Positions 34,456-46,585 of a DNA stretch of 64,000 nucleotides are shown piece by piece. The position numbers were made by a program, and so were the translations under genes. Origin of the DNA: Verticillium longisporum (Eukaryota; Ascomycota; Sordariomycetes; Glomerellales; Plectosphaerellaceae). The stretch spans positions 1,054,001-1,118,000 of the forward strand of contig JAETXT010000012.1 in the NCBI GenBank assembly GCA_019188255.1. The letters run 5' to 3'. How positions within the stretch are numbered: position 1 is the stretch's first letter; each line of letters begins with the position of its first letter. The notes under the pieces are model-generated. The model was not told where the DNA came from. It worked only from the letters and a program-made list of their open reading frames with translations, and searched no databases.

Positions 34456-37400
34456 ATGCGGCGAGACTCCGTGTTGTCCGGCGGCGGGGTGCCCGGCCCA
34501 CCTGGCCGCATCCGCCGGAAACCGGTCGGCTCCAACCAGTATGAAGCGGGTAAGCTTTTGAGGCATCGCCACGACCATCTATCAATTAATGCTACGTAGT
34601 TCAAGCTGATGACGAGACAATTCTCGCGGCTTCAATCCAAGATGTATCCGGATGGCTTATGTCAGGCGGCTCTGGACGTCATCTTGAGGAACAGCCTAGT
34701 CTTAGGGCAGCACCACCAACAGGGCATGCCAATGAGGTGCCACGGTACGCTCTGTCACCGCGACTAGTCCGCAACACGGTGAAACGAAGTGTCACGCATC
34801 ACATTCAGAGCGACGCCAAGGCATCCCAAAGACCTAGCATCAGCCATGGCAGCTATTCTTCTATGGATACTGGTGATACCAGGCAGCCGCTCATGTGGAA
34901 TTCGATATGGCTTCGGCGTATCGTACTGCTCGGCTTTTCCCTTGGATGTTGCTGCATGACCCTCACTACAGCCTTGCTGTATCACTTTTCTCTGGAGAAC
35001 AACGGACTGAGTACGCAAAAGCAAGCCAACCACCCCGGATGGAAGTATGGACCTACTGCACGTGAGGTTTTTTCCCCCGCTGCAAATGAGTAGAAGACTG
35101 ATTCCACAGTGCTTGTGATTGTCGCCGCTCTCTGGCGGCAGGTTGACCACTCAGCCAAGGTCCTTATACCCTGGCAAGAGCTGAAATCAGGTCCTTTGTC
35201 CCCTCATAAGAGTCTCTTGTTGGACTATGTTTCTCCATTGGTTCCGACAAGCCTGTGGAGAGCTCTCAGAAATGGACATCTTGTAGTTCTTAGCACCATC
35301 TTATGCTGGCTTCTTATTTTGCTCACTGTTCGTGTTCTAAAGCATCCGTTTCCTACTGCCACTGACAGCTCCCAGACCGTCTTTTCCACCGGCCTCCTGG
35401 TACTTGAGCCAACGGTGATTGTTCGAGAGGGTGTTGCGATTCCTATCCAATCAACATTCGACGCGCAGGGCTATGAGATCCCTCAGCTAGGCCCAGCGGC
35501 AGCACAACTATATTACGCCATAAACTTTCAGGGCCTTCCCTATCCCATGGGCACCTCCGCCGACATGGTGGTTCCTAAGATTGGTCTACCTGACTCCCCG
35601 GCCCAGGCTAACTACTCGGTCGTCACCGAGGGGCCAAGGTTGGGTTCGATTGCGATATCCTGCCCATTCAGAATGCTACTCAAGTCATGCTTCCATGGTA
35701 CAGCATCAACGGCATGTTCTGGACCATCGATGTCGCCACCCCAGAGTGCAACATCAGCAGCGCTATTGTCGCGGCCGGCCCTGACTCGAACCACTATGTC
35801 CGGGAAAACGCGACTCAAAACTTCCAAGGCGTTATGCAGGATTATACGTGCAACAACGGCGTCGAATACAGCCGTTTGCATGATATGACTACCAATTACA
35901 CGGAAGAACAAGTGGTCAATGCCAGCATGCCACATCGTGTCCTCCTGACCATGGCCGACCTGCGATTTACGCCCATGAATCGTTCGCTCACACGGCCTGA
36001 GAGAATTTACATTCAAAATTTCACAGCTGCATTGTGCACCTACAACTACACTTTGGATGATTTTGAGGTTGAATCACTTGTAGAGTCCGGCACCAGAAAG
36101 CAGGCAGTCATGCAAGCAACCCACCGCCAAGGGGCGCATGAGCTAGAGATCTCTGGATTCCGGAAAGGCATGCTTGGGAAGTCCGTGGAGTATGCACCTC
36201 GGTTGTTAGATGTCGGGACCGGGGGCGCGGTTTTGTTCTATCCACCCCTGTTCCGTCGTTCTTCCGGCTTATGACGATCAAGCAAAACAGAACCACCATC
36301 GGTGATTTCATGGACCCAGATCTCCTGATCTCGACAGCGTCAGATGTATTCAAAGGTGTCGGTACACAACTCCTTGGCACTGTGGCTTTAAACCCTGCTA
36401 TCACATCAACAGAGAGGGGTTCTGTCACTATTGTGGAGGATCGCCTGCACGTCACTGAGCTTTCCACGGCTTTTATGTGCGCGTTCCTATCTTTGACCAC
36501 AATCCTTAGCCTTGCAGTGGTGTTTCTACGTCCTCAGGATGCGGTCCATCGCGAACCCGGATCCATTGCAGCAACAGCTGCAGTGCTCGCCTCCAGCCCG
36601 GGACTTGAAAAGCTTCTGCTCGGTCTAGGGTCCTCGTCACAAGCTTCTATTTGCAACAGGCTATCAAGATTCAACTTCCGGAGTTCCTACTACTCTGGCC
36701 CAGAGCCCGCCTTCGTTGTCGAGTCTTTGGATAACGGACTGGCATCCATCGAAGAGAACAAGCGGGGCCATGGCGACACATGGTGGCGTCCCCTGGCTGG
36801 AAAAGCATGGTTTCTTGTTCTCGCTATCACTCTGCCACTTGCCATGATCGCTGCCCTGGAAACTTTGCAACGATCATCAGACAAGCGTGACGGCCTCCTA
36901 GATATCGACGAGTCAGACTCGCTACTTTTTGCAACGTATGTACCGGCTGCCGTGGCAATCTGCCTCGCGGGTATGTACTCAAGTTTCGGGTCGATGGCGG
37001 CTACTTTTGCTCCGTACTCGATCCTCAAGCAACGCAACGCCACCCCCGAGCGGTCGATCACTCTCCGGCTTATTGGGAAGCTGGCGCCACATGCGCTTCT
37101 CGATGCACTCAAAACACGGCATTTCAGTGTCGCCATCATTCTTGCCGCGAACTTCGTTGGCGGCTTCTTAACGATCGTGATCTCAGGCCTTTATAGCGCC
37201 ATTTCAGTTAACGACACTCGACCCGTGATGCTGCAGCAGACGGACGTCTTTGATCTGCCGGCCGGCAACATCTCGCTTGAGGACAATCAAGCGGCAGCAA
37301 TCACTTCGCTTATAGAATATATCGGCCTACCAAGTCCCCAGTGGACTTACGAAGACTTGGTGTTCGACACCATGCATCCGATCACGAGCCCCTCCAAGCA

Positions 37401-38665
37401 GGACTTGTCACATGAACAACCCCTTTCGGCCATGCTTCAAGCTGTGAGACCTGATCTAGACTGCTTCACCATACCATCGAATGATCGTCATATCCAGGTG
37501 TACAATTACACAAACGGCTTGACGGTGATGCCAGGTATGACTGATGTATACCCCGGTAGACCAGGAGAGCTCTTTGTTAAGGGAAACACAACTTTGAGGG
37601 CAGAGTGTTCACGACCTCTGGCAAACTCTACTTCAGCTTCCAAAGACTGGCTCCAGTACTTTGTAATTCCCGATGACGAATCTGTCATCCACGTGGGCAA
37701 AGCATCTCTCCTCGGTTGGTTTGATGACACAAAGATTATCACATGGGGCGACGGAGCAACAGACACTAGTCCTGGATCGGGATCGGGCATGGGCGTGGAG
37801 GGTATCACGCTCGGAGACTCGGGGTGTCCGTCGATGGCTTTCACAATGGGGACCATGCGGGCAAGTCGATCTGGACGTAACGAGAAAGCAAGGCAGTTCG
37901 CTGTGGAGAGTGACCTTGCGACACTCGTTGTGCTACCAAAGAGTGGATCAAGTCATGGCGAACGTCACATTCAGCGCACCTTCTATGACCATTGACGCAC
38001 TCGTCCCTCCCATACGTGACGAATCAACAAGGACAGTCCTGGTAGATCCGACCACGAACACCACGTCCTTTGCGTATCCCATCAACCGTCTCTTGCTCTC
38101 AATCGCAAACTCGCTGACGGCCAACATGACAGAATCGGACGACATTGCGAGCCTGGATGGTTTCAGTCGCGCTCTCCTTTCCGGACGTGGAGCGCAGCCG
38201 ATCGAGATGCTAGCCGGGGAAGCAAACGTGGACAACCTGCGCAAAGCGGTCACAAGGCTGTACAAGACGTACATGGCCCAAGCCATCTCGGCCAACATGC
38301 GACGGGACGCAGAGCTCTTGCCTGCATACGAAGGGAGGCTGACCTCGAGTGCGAGGCGCAGGCTGCAGCAGAACAACGGACCAAAGATTGCGCTGCAGGC
38401 CATGCTGGGACTCATGGTCGTGTGTATCATTGCATCGCGCCTGTTGATGGATGTGCGGACGGTGTTGCCGCATGACCCCTGCTCTATCGCGGGTGTCGCC
38501 ACGCTGCTGGCTGGTAGTGACATGGTGACAATGGCGGAGGGGTCAGAGTGGGAGGACGACAAGGGCCTAGAGAGCCTCTTTAGGGGCAGAAGTTTTGGAT
38601 TGGACTGGTGGGGGCAAGGGGTCGGCCGGCGCTTCGGTGTAGATGTTGAGTGTGAGACTGTTTGA
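34456..38665 (+). CDS. Large DUF3433-family integral membrane protein (frame breaks in this sequence)
   Basis: Exons start at 34456 (MRRDSVLSGGGVPGPPGR), with introns inferred at 34550-34599 and 35062-35109. The N-terminal cytosolic tail is followed by TM segments (IVLLGFSLGCCCMTLTTALLY; LVVLSTILCWLLILLTVRVL). Repeated blocks with LLDYVSPLVPTSLWRALRNG and several N-glycosylation sites follow, then FVVESLDNG, WFLVLAITLPLAMIAA and a second multi-TM unit. The last part has NVTFSAPSMTIDALVPPI and a final TM (IALQAMLGLMVVCIIASRLL). This two-unit layout is that of the fungal DUF3433 family, whose function is unknown. The frame breaks at G4 (35630-35633), near 36262 and near 37935. The total would be about 1,370 aa. 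With three breaks it may be decaying, but see the findings on systematic indels. Confidence 0.75.
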
Positions 38666-39020
38666 TGCCGGAGATGATGATGCGTCGTAGGCACTATACG
38701 TAGGTGAGAATCACGACGTGCTTCGTTCTTTCTGCTTCAATGACGGTATCAACAGTCCACGGCAATGCAAGAGGCAAAATACAAGATATGTGAGGTTTAA
38801 GGTGAATGATGTAAAGGTTCAGGTGACGAGCTAATTTGATAGGAAGTAAGATGAGATAACATTGGCAGACCAATTGAATACATGGATGTCTTGAAAGCAG
38901 AATAGCTTGCGCCGAACCAAAGAGTTGAAAATGCAGTGCAGCCCGTATCGAATAAAACAAAGCAACGCTAACGCCCCCCAAAATAAAACACTGCCTTACG
39001 AAGACCAGTTCATCAAGTGG
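38666..39020. other. Convergent 3' intergenic region
   Basis: It lies between two convergent genes and is moderately AT-rich. Presumably it holds both terminators. Confidence 0.5.
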
Positions 39021-41116
39021 TCACGCTCCTACATGGACCTCTTGCCCAACGGCGGGCTGGCCCGCCTGTCCATTGCCTTCACCTGGCGCTGGTCCATCAT
39101 CGGGCCCGTGGGGCGAGAGCGGCTTCTTCGGGTCGTAGCCAACGGCCTTGACGATGCCGAGTCCCTTTGTGCGGCCTTCACGGAAGAGCAGGCGATCCCC
39201 TGGGGCGAGGTACTCGGGACGTTGCATGAAGCGGAAGGCCACGGTGGCGCGGTCACCGGTTCGGATGTACGGACGATCAACGTCGATGATGGCGCACGTC
39301 TGTGAGACGGGTCCGACATGAAGCATGGCTTGATATCGTGTACGAATGGTAGTTGCGTGGGACAGGATTAGCACTGCTCTATTCGTTAGTGGCAGACACT
39401 GAAAAGGGGGGATGGAGTGGCACGAACCCTCAGCGATGAACTCCTTATGCACCTTGGGGTTAGGCTGTCCCTCGAGCTTCGGCAGCACGACCATGCCCTT
39501 GCGGACATCCTTGCGGCGAATCTTCTTCAGCGCGAAGGACGCAGACTGGCCAGCAGATGCCGCGGGGACACCCAAGCGCTTCCTTTCAATCGAACGGATG
39601 CTGGTCGTCATGAACTGGCCGAGAGAGTCGGGGCCGATAAGAATGTTGTCTCCGGCGTGGATCACACCAGACTTGACGATGCCGGACACAACCGTACCGA
39701 CAAAGGGGACAGAGAAGGTGTCGTTGATGTGGAACTCAAAGGGAGCCTCCGAGTCATATCGGCCATGGTGGGGAAGGATATTCAGGAACGTCCTCACAAG
39801 ATCGAGGTTAGCGCCTGTGACGTTCGACACCTGGAACACAGGGCAGATTCTCTGGCTGATGAACTGCGTGGCTGTGTTGATGCATTCTTCGCGATCCTTG
39901 ATGAAGATGGGAATCTTCTTGGCGCCTGGACTCTTCAAGATTTTGGTAATCTGACCGATGGTCTGCTCGAGAATCTGGGGCGGACAGATGTCGACCTTGG
40001 TGATGACAACCATGACGGGAACATTGAGGGCTAGCGCGATGCCAAGGTGCTCCTTGCTCATACCAATGAGACCGTTGTTCGCCGCGACCATGAGCAGGCA
40101 GTAATTGGGGCTGCTGGACAATAGACCGAAGACCGTGGTGCGTAGATACTTCTCGTGGCCTGCCAAGTCAGTGAAGGTGATGACCTTGGAGCTGCGCTTG
40201 CCAATCTCCTCCCACGAGAGTTTGCCTGCATTCGTTAGCTGGCAGTAGCTGATAGCTTGCGATGAGGATCACCTACGTCCAGGCACATCAGAGACAACGA
40301 CCTGACCGGCGGTGTCAAAGCCCAAAATCTCCATGCCGACGGAACTGGTTCTCCCGGACTCGATTTCGTGCTTGTGGCGGAAAAGGCTGACTCGAGCTTT
40401 CCCCCGCCCGTCGTCAAGGTCACCCTTTACGAGGACGCCAAGCAGCGAGCTCTTTCCAGCATCGACTACGCCGTCTTGTCAGCAAGATCGCCAAGTGGGC
40501 AGGTGATTATCTTACCATTGCCCACCACCGCTATCCTGGTTTCGATCACGTCCTCAACTGTGTTTGGCTTCTGCCGAATCATGACCTTGCCGGAGCAGTC
40601 CTTGTCTTTGCTCGACTTGGCGCTCGGAGCTTCCACTTCTCCACCCACATTCTTCGTGAGCAGCAACTGGCAGTCGGCATGGACCAGCTGAGCTGCTTCG
40701 TCTAATCTCTTGTACGCGGTATGCCACTGATCGAGGTCAAGACCCAGCGAGTCGCCATTGTTCTCAAAGCCGAGGTCGAACACAGTCTCGCCATGGCCCT
40801 CCTCTATCCTCTCGGCCAGGTTCTTGCTGAGCTGCTTCAATGTCTCTTCGTCGGCTCCAAGAAGCATGTCCTTGAGCCTGACACTGGGTCCTGTCGCATC
40901 GCCAAGGTCCAGGTTGTCGAAGAGCTCGTCAAGCTCGGCATGCTGGTGTTCGTCATTCGAGCCCGCGACGGGCTTCGCAGCGCCGTCGGCAGCGGGTTTG
41001 GTGCCAGGGTAGCGCAGCGACTGCTGCTGCTCGACGTATTCGGCAAAGTCGCTGAGGGCTGCCTCCCCTATGCGCTTCTCGTGGGCTATTGCCTTGTTGA
41101 TATTCTTGGTCGCCAT
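39021..41116 (-). CDS. GTP-binding protein of the GTPBP1/GTPBP2 (EF-Tu-like) family
   Basis: Four exons on the minus strand (41116-40516, 40465-40277, 40225-39428, 39373-39021) give about 646 aa. The third intron is a multiple of 3 and reads through. G motifs: G1 [13 protein letters not shown] spans the first junction, switch II is [16 protein letters not shown] (DxxGH), and G4 is VITKVDI, with TK in place of NK as usual in this branch. Domains II and III of EF-Tu type follow ([38 protein letters not shown]). The N-terminal 190 residues are a family-specific extension. Animal members act in ribosome rescue and RNA quality control, and a similar cytosolic role is plausible here. Intact. Confidence 0.9.
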
Positions 41117-42042
41117 GGTACAGTGGGTGGCGGCTTTCTATGCTGGTAATCGAGGTAATCGGTCTAACATTGAGTGGTGTCTTCGTAATAAGGAGTTTGC
41201 GGACGCGGTGCGGCAAGGCATATATATCGAGTGAAAAGAGGCCGTACGAACGCTGATCATTGAAGCGGACAATCTGAAGGGGGGTGAAGAACGGTGGGAT
41301 GCGAGGACGAGACTTCGAGTCATCGACAACCTTTTAGACCGGAGGACACAGCGTCATATCAGGGGACGGCGCCGAGCGCCAGGCGACCTGCCAGAACCGA
41401 CAGGGACTCAGCCCAGTCAGTGGTGAGTAACTCGGCGGGGTTATCGATAAGAGCTGCCGCATTGGCCATTCGTGGAGGCGGGCCTGGTGGGGCAGACGTC
41501 AGATGACGATCAATGCTTGCACGTGATTTGCATTTCAGGGGCGGGTTGCCTCAGGCTGGCTGTTGAACATGGCCAAGGGCCCCTGAGTTACCAGACGAGA
41601 TGGATTTTATGATACAAAGGGAGGGATATGGTCATTCACAAGGAGGAAAGATGGAGCGGGTACAACATGGGCAAGATGCACAGCTAGTAAGCAGGACATT
41701 TTGTTCAGCTCGGCGCTTAAAAGATGTTTGCATTGATGTGCTGTGAGTATACAGCCGACATGCACCCTGGCTAATTGCTTGGTCGCTAGACTTTGGCCGC
41801 CAGACCTTGGGCGCTTTATCCATCATCGCGGAGTACCGTTGAGCATGCCAGTCAGATGCTGAGTTTGAATGGCTTCAACTTCATGCCGCAGGCCGGTGCC
41901 GAACAGTCCTCCGTCGTGTGCGCTTGTCTCGTCGAGGCTTAACTGCTTATGGAAACATGTCATTCCTCTAACCGGCGATACGTCGAGGCAGTGGCGCAAT
42001 CGGTTCCTGTAGCATCTCTCATATGCTGCCGTAGCTGGTTCC
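41117..42042. other. Intergenic between the GTPase and LSM3 genes
   Basis: Upstream region of the GTPase gene (start at 41116) and 3' region of LSM3. No gene visible. It includes TATATATCG near 41222. Confidence 0.5.
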
Positions 42043-42497
42043 TCAAGAAGATCCGTGGGGAGAGATCAAGACAACGCTATCGCCTGGGGAGATGTCAGTC
42101 AATGTTGCTGCCCCTTGATTCCACATGACCATACCTCGAACAAAAAGCATCTCAGACTTGCGGCTGATGGTCTAGGTACTGTCAGTCGAGAACAACTCAT
42201 ACCGCCATGCGTTGCCCAACGCACCTTGGCTTCCTCCTCCTCGTCATCCTCGTCTACCACATAGATCGTCTCCTCGACATCTCCGAGCACGATGTTGCAA
42301 TGGCTGTCGTACGCCTGGTTGACGTCAGTGATCACTTCTCATGAGCTTGATTAAGGCCGACGATTTTGACTCACATGTAGCCTGCCCTTCAGCTCGCGGT
42401 CACCTCGCAGCTTGACGAAGACGACCTCGTCAAGAAGGAGCTTCACCAGGTCGAGGGGCTCAGACACGTGAGTGTTCTCTTCTGCTGCGTCGGCCAT
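42043..42497 (-). CDS. lsm3: U6 snRNA-associated Sm-like protein LSm3
   Basis: Four exons are inferred: 42497-42375, 42314-42225, 42171-42135, 42083-42043. The introns are 60, 53 and 51 bp with GT-AG ends. The spliced product has 96 aa, the right size. Sm1 motif: [19 protein letters not shown], then [19 protein letters not shown]. An acidic insert, [12 protein letters not shown], follows, and Sm2 is [17 protein letters not shown]. LSm3 is part of the LSm2-8 ring on the 3' end of U6 snRNA in the nucleus and of LSm1-7 in cytoplasmic mRNA decay. The 37-nt third exon would be easily missed in annotation. It is divergent from the mitochondrial protein gene at 42919. Confidence 0.93.
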
Positions 42498-42918
42498 GAT
42501 GTGTCTGTTGCTTGCGGTAATGAGATGACGATGGGGTCGTGACCAGCGTCAAATGCCAAACGCGCGTGAATGCACGTTGTGGTGGGGCATCGGGGTGCAT
42601 GGACCACCTCAGGTCATGTCAGTTTCTGCCACGACTTTCGTCGGCTCCCGCAGCATCAATATTCCGGTCGACGAAAATTGTCTCGGCCAGAGCTTTGAGC
42701 TCCGACCCTCAACGCCAAAGGCTGGTCCCTGTAAATACCCTAGAATCTGGGGAATCACCTCCACCTCTCCACCCTCATCTCCCCTTCTCTCCGCCTCCAC
42801 GCATCCACCCTCTGCGTCTTGTGGGCCTCCCGCTGCTCCCGACACCTTTCCCCCTTCTGTCTCTCTCTCTCTTTTGCTTGCCCCTCCCCCTCATCGCCAT
42901 GCCCTCGAGATCGCATCC
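42498..42918. promoter_or_regulatory. Shared divergent promoter region (LSM3 and mitochondrial protein gene)
   Basis: The 421 bp between the two start codons must drive both genes. The part near the plus-strand gene (42760-42900) is a long CT-rich tract, typical of the non-template strand of fungal promoters and leaders. I cannot assign specific factor sites. Confidence 0.5.
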
Positions 42919-45239
42919 ATGATACCAACACTGTTCAAGACGGAGGCCATTGGCATGCGGCAGTGCCTCCGACCTGTGCCGCTGGGGACGTCCTCGCGTG
43001 TCTTGTTGACACGTTTGCGGAGATTCACACGCGCTCGCCCCGCACAAGATGGCTGGGGCCGCCTCGAGTCAGTGGAGAGGCCAGCAGCATTCGATGTGCC
43101 TCCTCCCGTGAAGATGCCCAATTGGGGGTTCTTGAAGCCAAATACCGAGGATGCGCAGTCTGTGACCGAGCCGAAGATTCGATACCTCGATCGTCAGCCG
43201 TCGCGTGCTCGCAGCGACCAGCGGCAGTTTGCGGCGACAACCACGCTGTGGGACCGGTCGGAAGAGGTGGCGATCAAGAATGACGACCCAATGGCGCCCG
43301 AGAACCTCTCGTCTCTCCTCGTGGAGACTCTGCGAACACGCGATGTGGTCGAGACGCTCAGCGTTGTGCGTGCGCTCGTCAATTCACCTTCGGCCGACGA
43401 AGCCATAGCCGCGATGCGGGTCATTCCGCGGACAACCGTCTCGGAGATTTTGCGCTGCTTGGACCCTCTCGAGGCGGGACATCGGCTCGATTGCACACAC
43501 AGCCTGGTGATACCTGATCATCTACAAGAATTCAGCCCCGTGGCGTTGGCTTTTGACGAATTTGGGGTTCGAAAAATCTACAAGGATCTCTTCACGACCA
43601 TGGTCGCCTTTGTCGAGCTGCTGCACCAGGCAGGCCATCAGCTGATGCTGGCTGACTACGTTGTTCTGCTGCGCTGCGCCGGAGCGACATCAGATGTCAC
43701 GGCTGCAAAGCGCGTTTGGAAGCTCATGGATCTCAACGAAGTCTGGGATCTCCGCGAGAGCCTGGGCTACGATGAGCTCGTCAAGGCGCGCTATCTAGTG
43801 GAACCTCTCTACCGCCAATATGACCTCGCGAGGGTGCGACTGAGGCCCCGAAACCTGAGAAAGGTCAACCGGCCTGACATGGCCCTGCGAGGACGCCTGG
43901 AGAAGCTACGACTGTATGAGGCACGCTCTAAATACCACGCCTACGGCAAATCACCACACCAGCCAGAGCGGGACCTGCACTGGGTGCTCAACCTGCCTGG
44001 ACCGCTGAATCGAATCTGGTTCAAGTTGCTCAACCAGGGCGTCACCATCACCGAGAGCCTGCAGTGCTCGTACCTCGTGGCCTGCGGTTACGCAGGTAAT
44101 CTGCGCATGATTGAAACGATTCTGGCGCGCTTTTATGACATTTCCATAGTCGATGGAAAGACGAGGCGTGGCATCACAGCCGACAGCCGAAACGTCCTCA
44201 TCACGGGCGGTCGCAAATTCCCCACGGACACCCCTTGACACCAACACGGCGGCTGCTGAACGCCATTGTCCATTCGCTGGGTGCAGCCGGCTACGTCTTG
44301 CTCGCGAAAAAGCTCGTTGAGTTCTTCTCGCAGCAGTACAGACTCGGCATACCCGCAGCGACCTGGTCCGACCTGCTCGACCACACATACATCATCTCGA
44401 CGCACCGCGCACAAGTCGAATGGGGCATGTACGAATCCAACATGACCGTCAAGAACAGGGCTGTCAAAGCCGAGGATGTCCTGGACGTCTACCACACCAT
44501 GACGGCGCACGGCATCGAGCCCTCGTTCGAGGACCTCGACAAGCACGTCAACGCGCTCATCCAGTCCGGCTCCTTCGACGAGGCCTGGACCGCCATCCGG
44601 TCCGGCAGCGCGCACTACCGCACGCTCATGGCCGAGACGCAGGACGCCCTCTTCGAGGCCCTCTACCCGTCCCCGCCGCGCAGCGCCTCGGACAGCGTCG
44701 TGCGCGCCAAGGCGAAGCAGCACCGCGCGTGGTACGCGATCCAGCGGTGGTGCGATCGCTGGCTGCTGCGCTTCAGCAGGCGCGAGGAGCGCCTCGGCGT
44801 CGACGACGATATTGACACGGACGAGGACCTGACGCGGCGGATCCCCGACTTTGTCGCCGAGTTTGTCGACTACATGCCCTACCCGGCGACGTACCACGTC
44901 GCCTCGGGCCTCGTCCGGCTGCACGCGAACCACCAGCAGAAGCGCATGGGCTGGGAGAAGCGCGACGTCGCGTCGACGCCGACGCTCGTGGTCGAGCGCG
45001 ACGGGCAGGACCCGAGGCTTGACGAGGACGGCAGGCACGTCGTCAGCGAGGCCGGGCAGCCGCAGTACCACGTCCGGACCAGGACGTATCAGCACCTCGA
45101 CCGCCGGGCGCAGCGGACGCGCCGCGCGCAGCCGTGGGAGGCGGTGGGGTTCTACAAGCACTGCGTCGCCGACGGGGCGGCCAAGGGCGGGTGGCCGCAC
45201 CTCAAGTACAGCAACGTCGCGCACTGCGTCGAGTGGTGA
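42919..45239 (+). CDS. Putative mitochondrial gene-expression protein (resembles the ATP13/Aep2 'mitochondrial ATPase expression' family), one frame break
   Basis: The start MIPTLFKTEAIGMRQ is followed by an Arg-rich, acid-poor N-terminus (SSRVLLTRLRRFTRARPA), consistent with a mitochondrial presequence. The body is mostly helical with PPR-like spacing (LNRIWFKLLNQGVTITESLQ; LLNAIVHSLGAAGYVLLAKKL; DVLDVYHTMTAHGIEPSFED). The segment around 43980-44420 resembles the Pfam ATP13 domain of proteins needed to express mitochondrial ATP synthase subunits; this is from memory and moderately sure. The frame ends prematurely at a C4 run (44231-44234). One more C gives FPTDTPLTPTRRLLNAI and about 773 aa. 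An otherwise conserved essential-type gene with one homopolymer break suggests a sequencing error. Convergent with the PIG-L gene. Confidence 0.7.
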
Positions 45240-45581
45240 TTTGCCGGGGCCTGCGGCAGGCACTGTGTCCGAAGAAGGCTCGGAAGGAAGGCTGGAAGGG
45301 GCATGATACCTCAGTGCACATGATAGCCAGCGGCACACGAGATGAATGATGATTCTATTTGTTTCGCACGGCACATGGACCGGATCTTGTTCAATCTGCA
45401 ACGCTGTGCGGCCCGGGCGATATGCGCCTCGTGGATGCCATGATACCATGAACGCCAGCCGATGATGTGATGTTTGTTGTTGTTGTTGATGTTGGGTATA
45501 CAATTTCTTCGCGTCTCTCGCACTCGGGGTCTGCTGTTCCTGCTCCTTTCTCGCTGCTCCTCTCTTCCTTCTCCGTTGGCG
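45240..45581. other. Convergent 3' intergenic region with a short GTT microsatellite
   Basis: It contains TTGTTGTTGTTGTTGATG around 45474-45492 and the 3' ends of two convergent genes. Confidence 0.5.
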
Positions 45582-46585
45582 TCACGGCGCCTCGTCCACG
45601 ACGTCGGCCAGCTTGAGGTCGTTGATGACCATGTACCGACTCAGCACGATCCAGGCGTAGCGGAACCAGACCATCTGGCTCAGATGGGCCGTGGTCATGG
45701 CCTTCCAGGCCGTCGGCAGCCCGCCCTCGCCGGTGAGCTGGTTGAAGAAGAGCAGGCTCTTGGGGTGCGGCTGGTCCTGGTCCTCTTTCTGCTCCTTTGC
45801 CCCGTCGAGGCCCTCGGAGCGCCCGCCGGCGAGGTACCAGCCCAGCAACGTCGGCAGCGCGTCGGCCATGGCGGCGTACTTGCGCAGCAGCGAGACGGAG
45901 GTCAGGGTGTAGAGGGCGACGGGGGCGGGGCGGCCGGGGCGCGCGCGCAGCAGCTGGGCGAGGAAGGCGCGGGCGCCGGCGTGCAGGGAGATGTGGTTCG
46001 GGTGGGACGAGACGCCGGCGGCGTCAAAGGTGACGAGGACGTCGATGCTGGCGCCGGGGCGCGCGGCCGAGTCCGAGGCCGAGGTCGGGCTGGCGCAGCT
46101 CGAGGGGGCACAGGCCAGCTGCGGGGCGAAGGCGCTGCAGAGGAGGGAGGCGATCTTGTGGGCGTCCCAGGTCAGGGTCATGGAGTCCTGGAAGTCACTG
46201 GGGGGTGTCAGAAGAACAGAGACAGGAGAGAAAAGGAGGGAGCCTACGGGCTGTCGACGACAAAGACGTCGTCTTCCTGGCGCAGGCCGAGGGCCATGCC
46301 GCTCTTGACGAGCTCCTTCTTACGCGTCTCGCCGAGGCCGTCGGCGTCGCCCGCGCTCAGGCACAGAATCTTGACGTGGTTGCCCGTCTCGGGCCGCGTC
46401 AGGGCCAGGACGGTCGGCGCAAAGAACATGGCCTCATCGTCGGGGTGGGCAATGAGCAGGCAGATGCGCTTGTTGGTGAGGCGCGGCAGGCCCGCCTGCA
46501 GGGTCGTCGCGGCGTAGATGTAGAACAGGGGCAGGAGGGCGGCGAGGGCGGCCAAGGCGGCCGAGAGGACCCAGAGCCAGGCCAT
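45582..46585 (-). CDS. gpi12: N-acetylglucosaminyl-phosphatidylinositol de-N-acetylase (PIG-L/GPI12)
   Basis: Two exons (46585-46248 and 46197-45582, 50-bp intron) give 317 aa. An N-terminal TM (WLWVLSAALAALAALLPLFY) anchors it in the ER. The catalytic metal motif AHPDDE is at residues 46-51, followed by LCLSAGDADGLGETRKKEL, VTFDAAGVSSHPNH (second metal-site region) and LSRYMVINDL near the end. It removes the acetyl group from GlcNAc-PI, the second step of GPI-anchor synthesis on the cytosolic ER face. A linker of about 20 residues rich in Ser/Ala (APSSCASPTSASDSAARPG) is inserted before the HPNH region. Intact. Confidence 0.93.

Noticed and set aside
44133..45503. Long minus-strand frame of 456 codons opposite the mitochondrial protein gene
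   Set aside because: It is Arg/Val/Leu/Asp-rich low-complexity by-product of codon bias. The plus strand carries a coherent helical protein.
45474..46517. 347-codon plus-strand frame opposite GPI12
   Set aside because: The minus strand has the PIG-L motifs AHPDDE and HPNH and a clean intron. The plus frame is Gly/Ala/Arg repeats.
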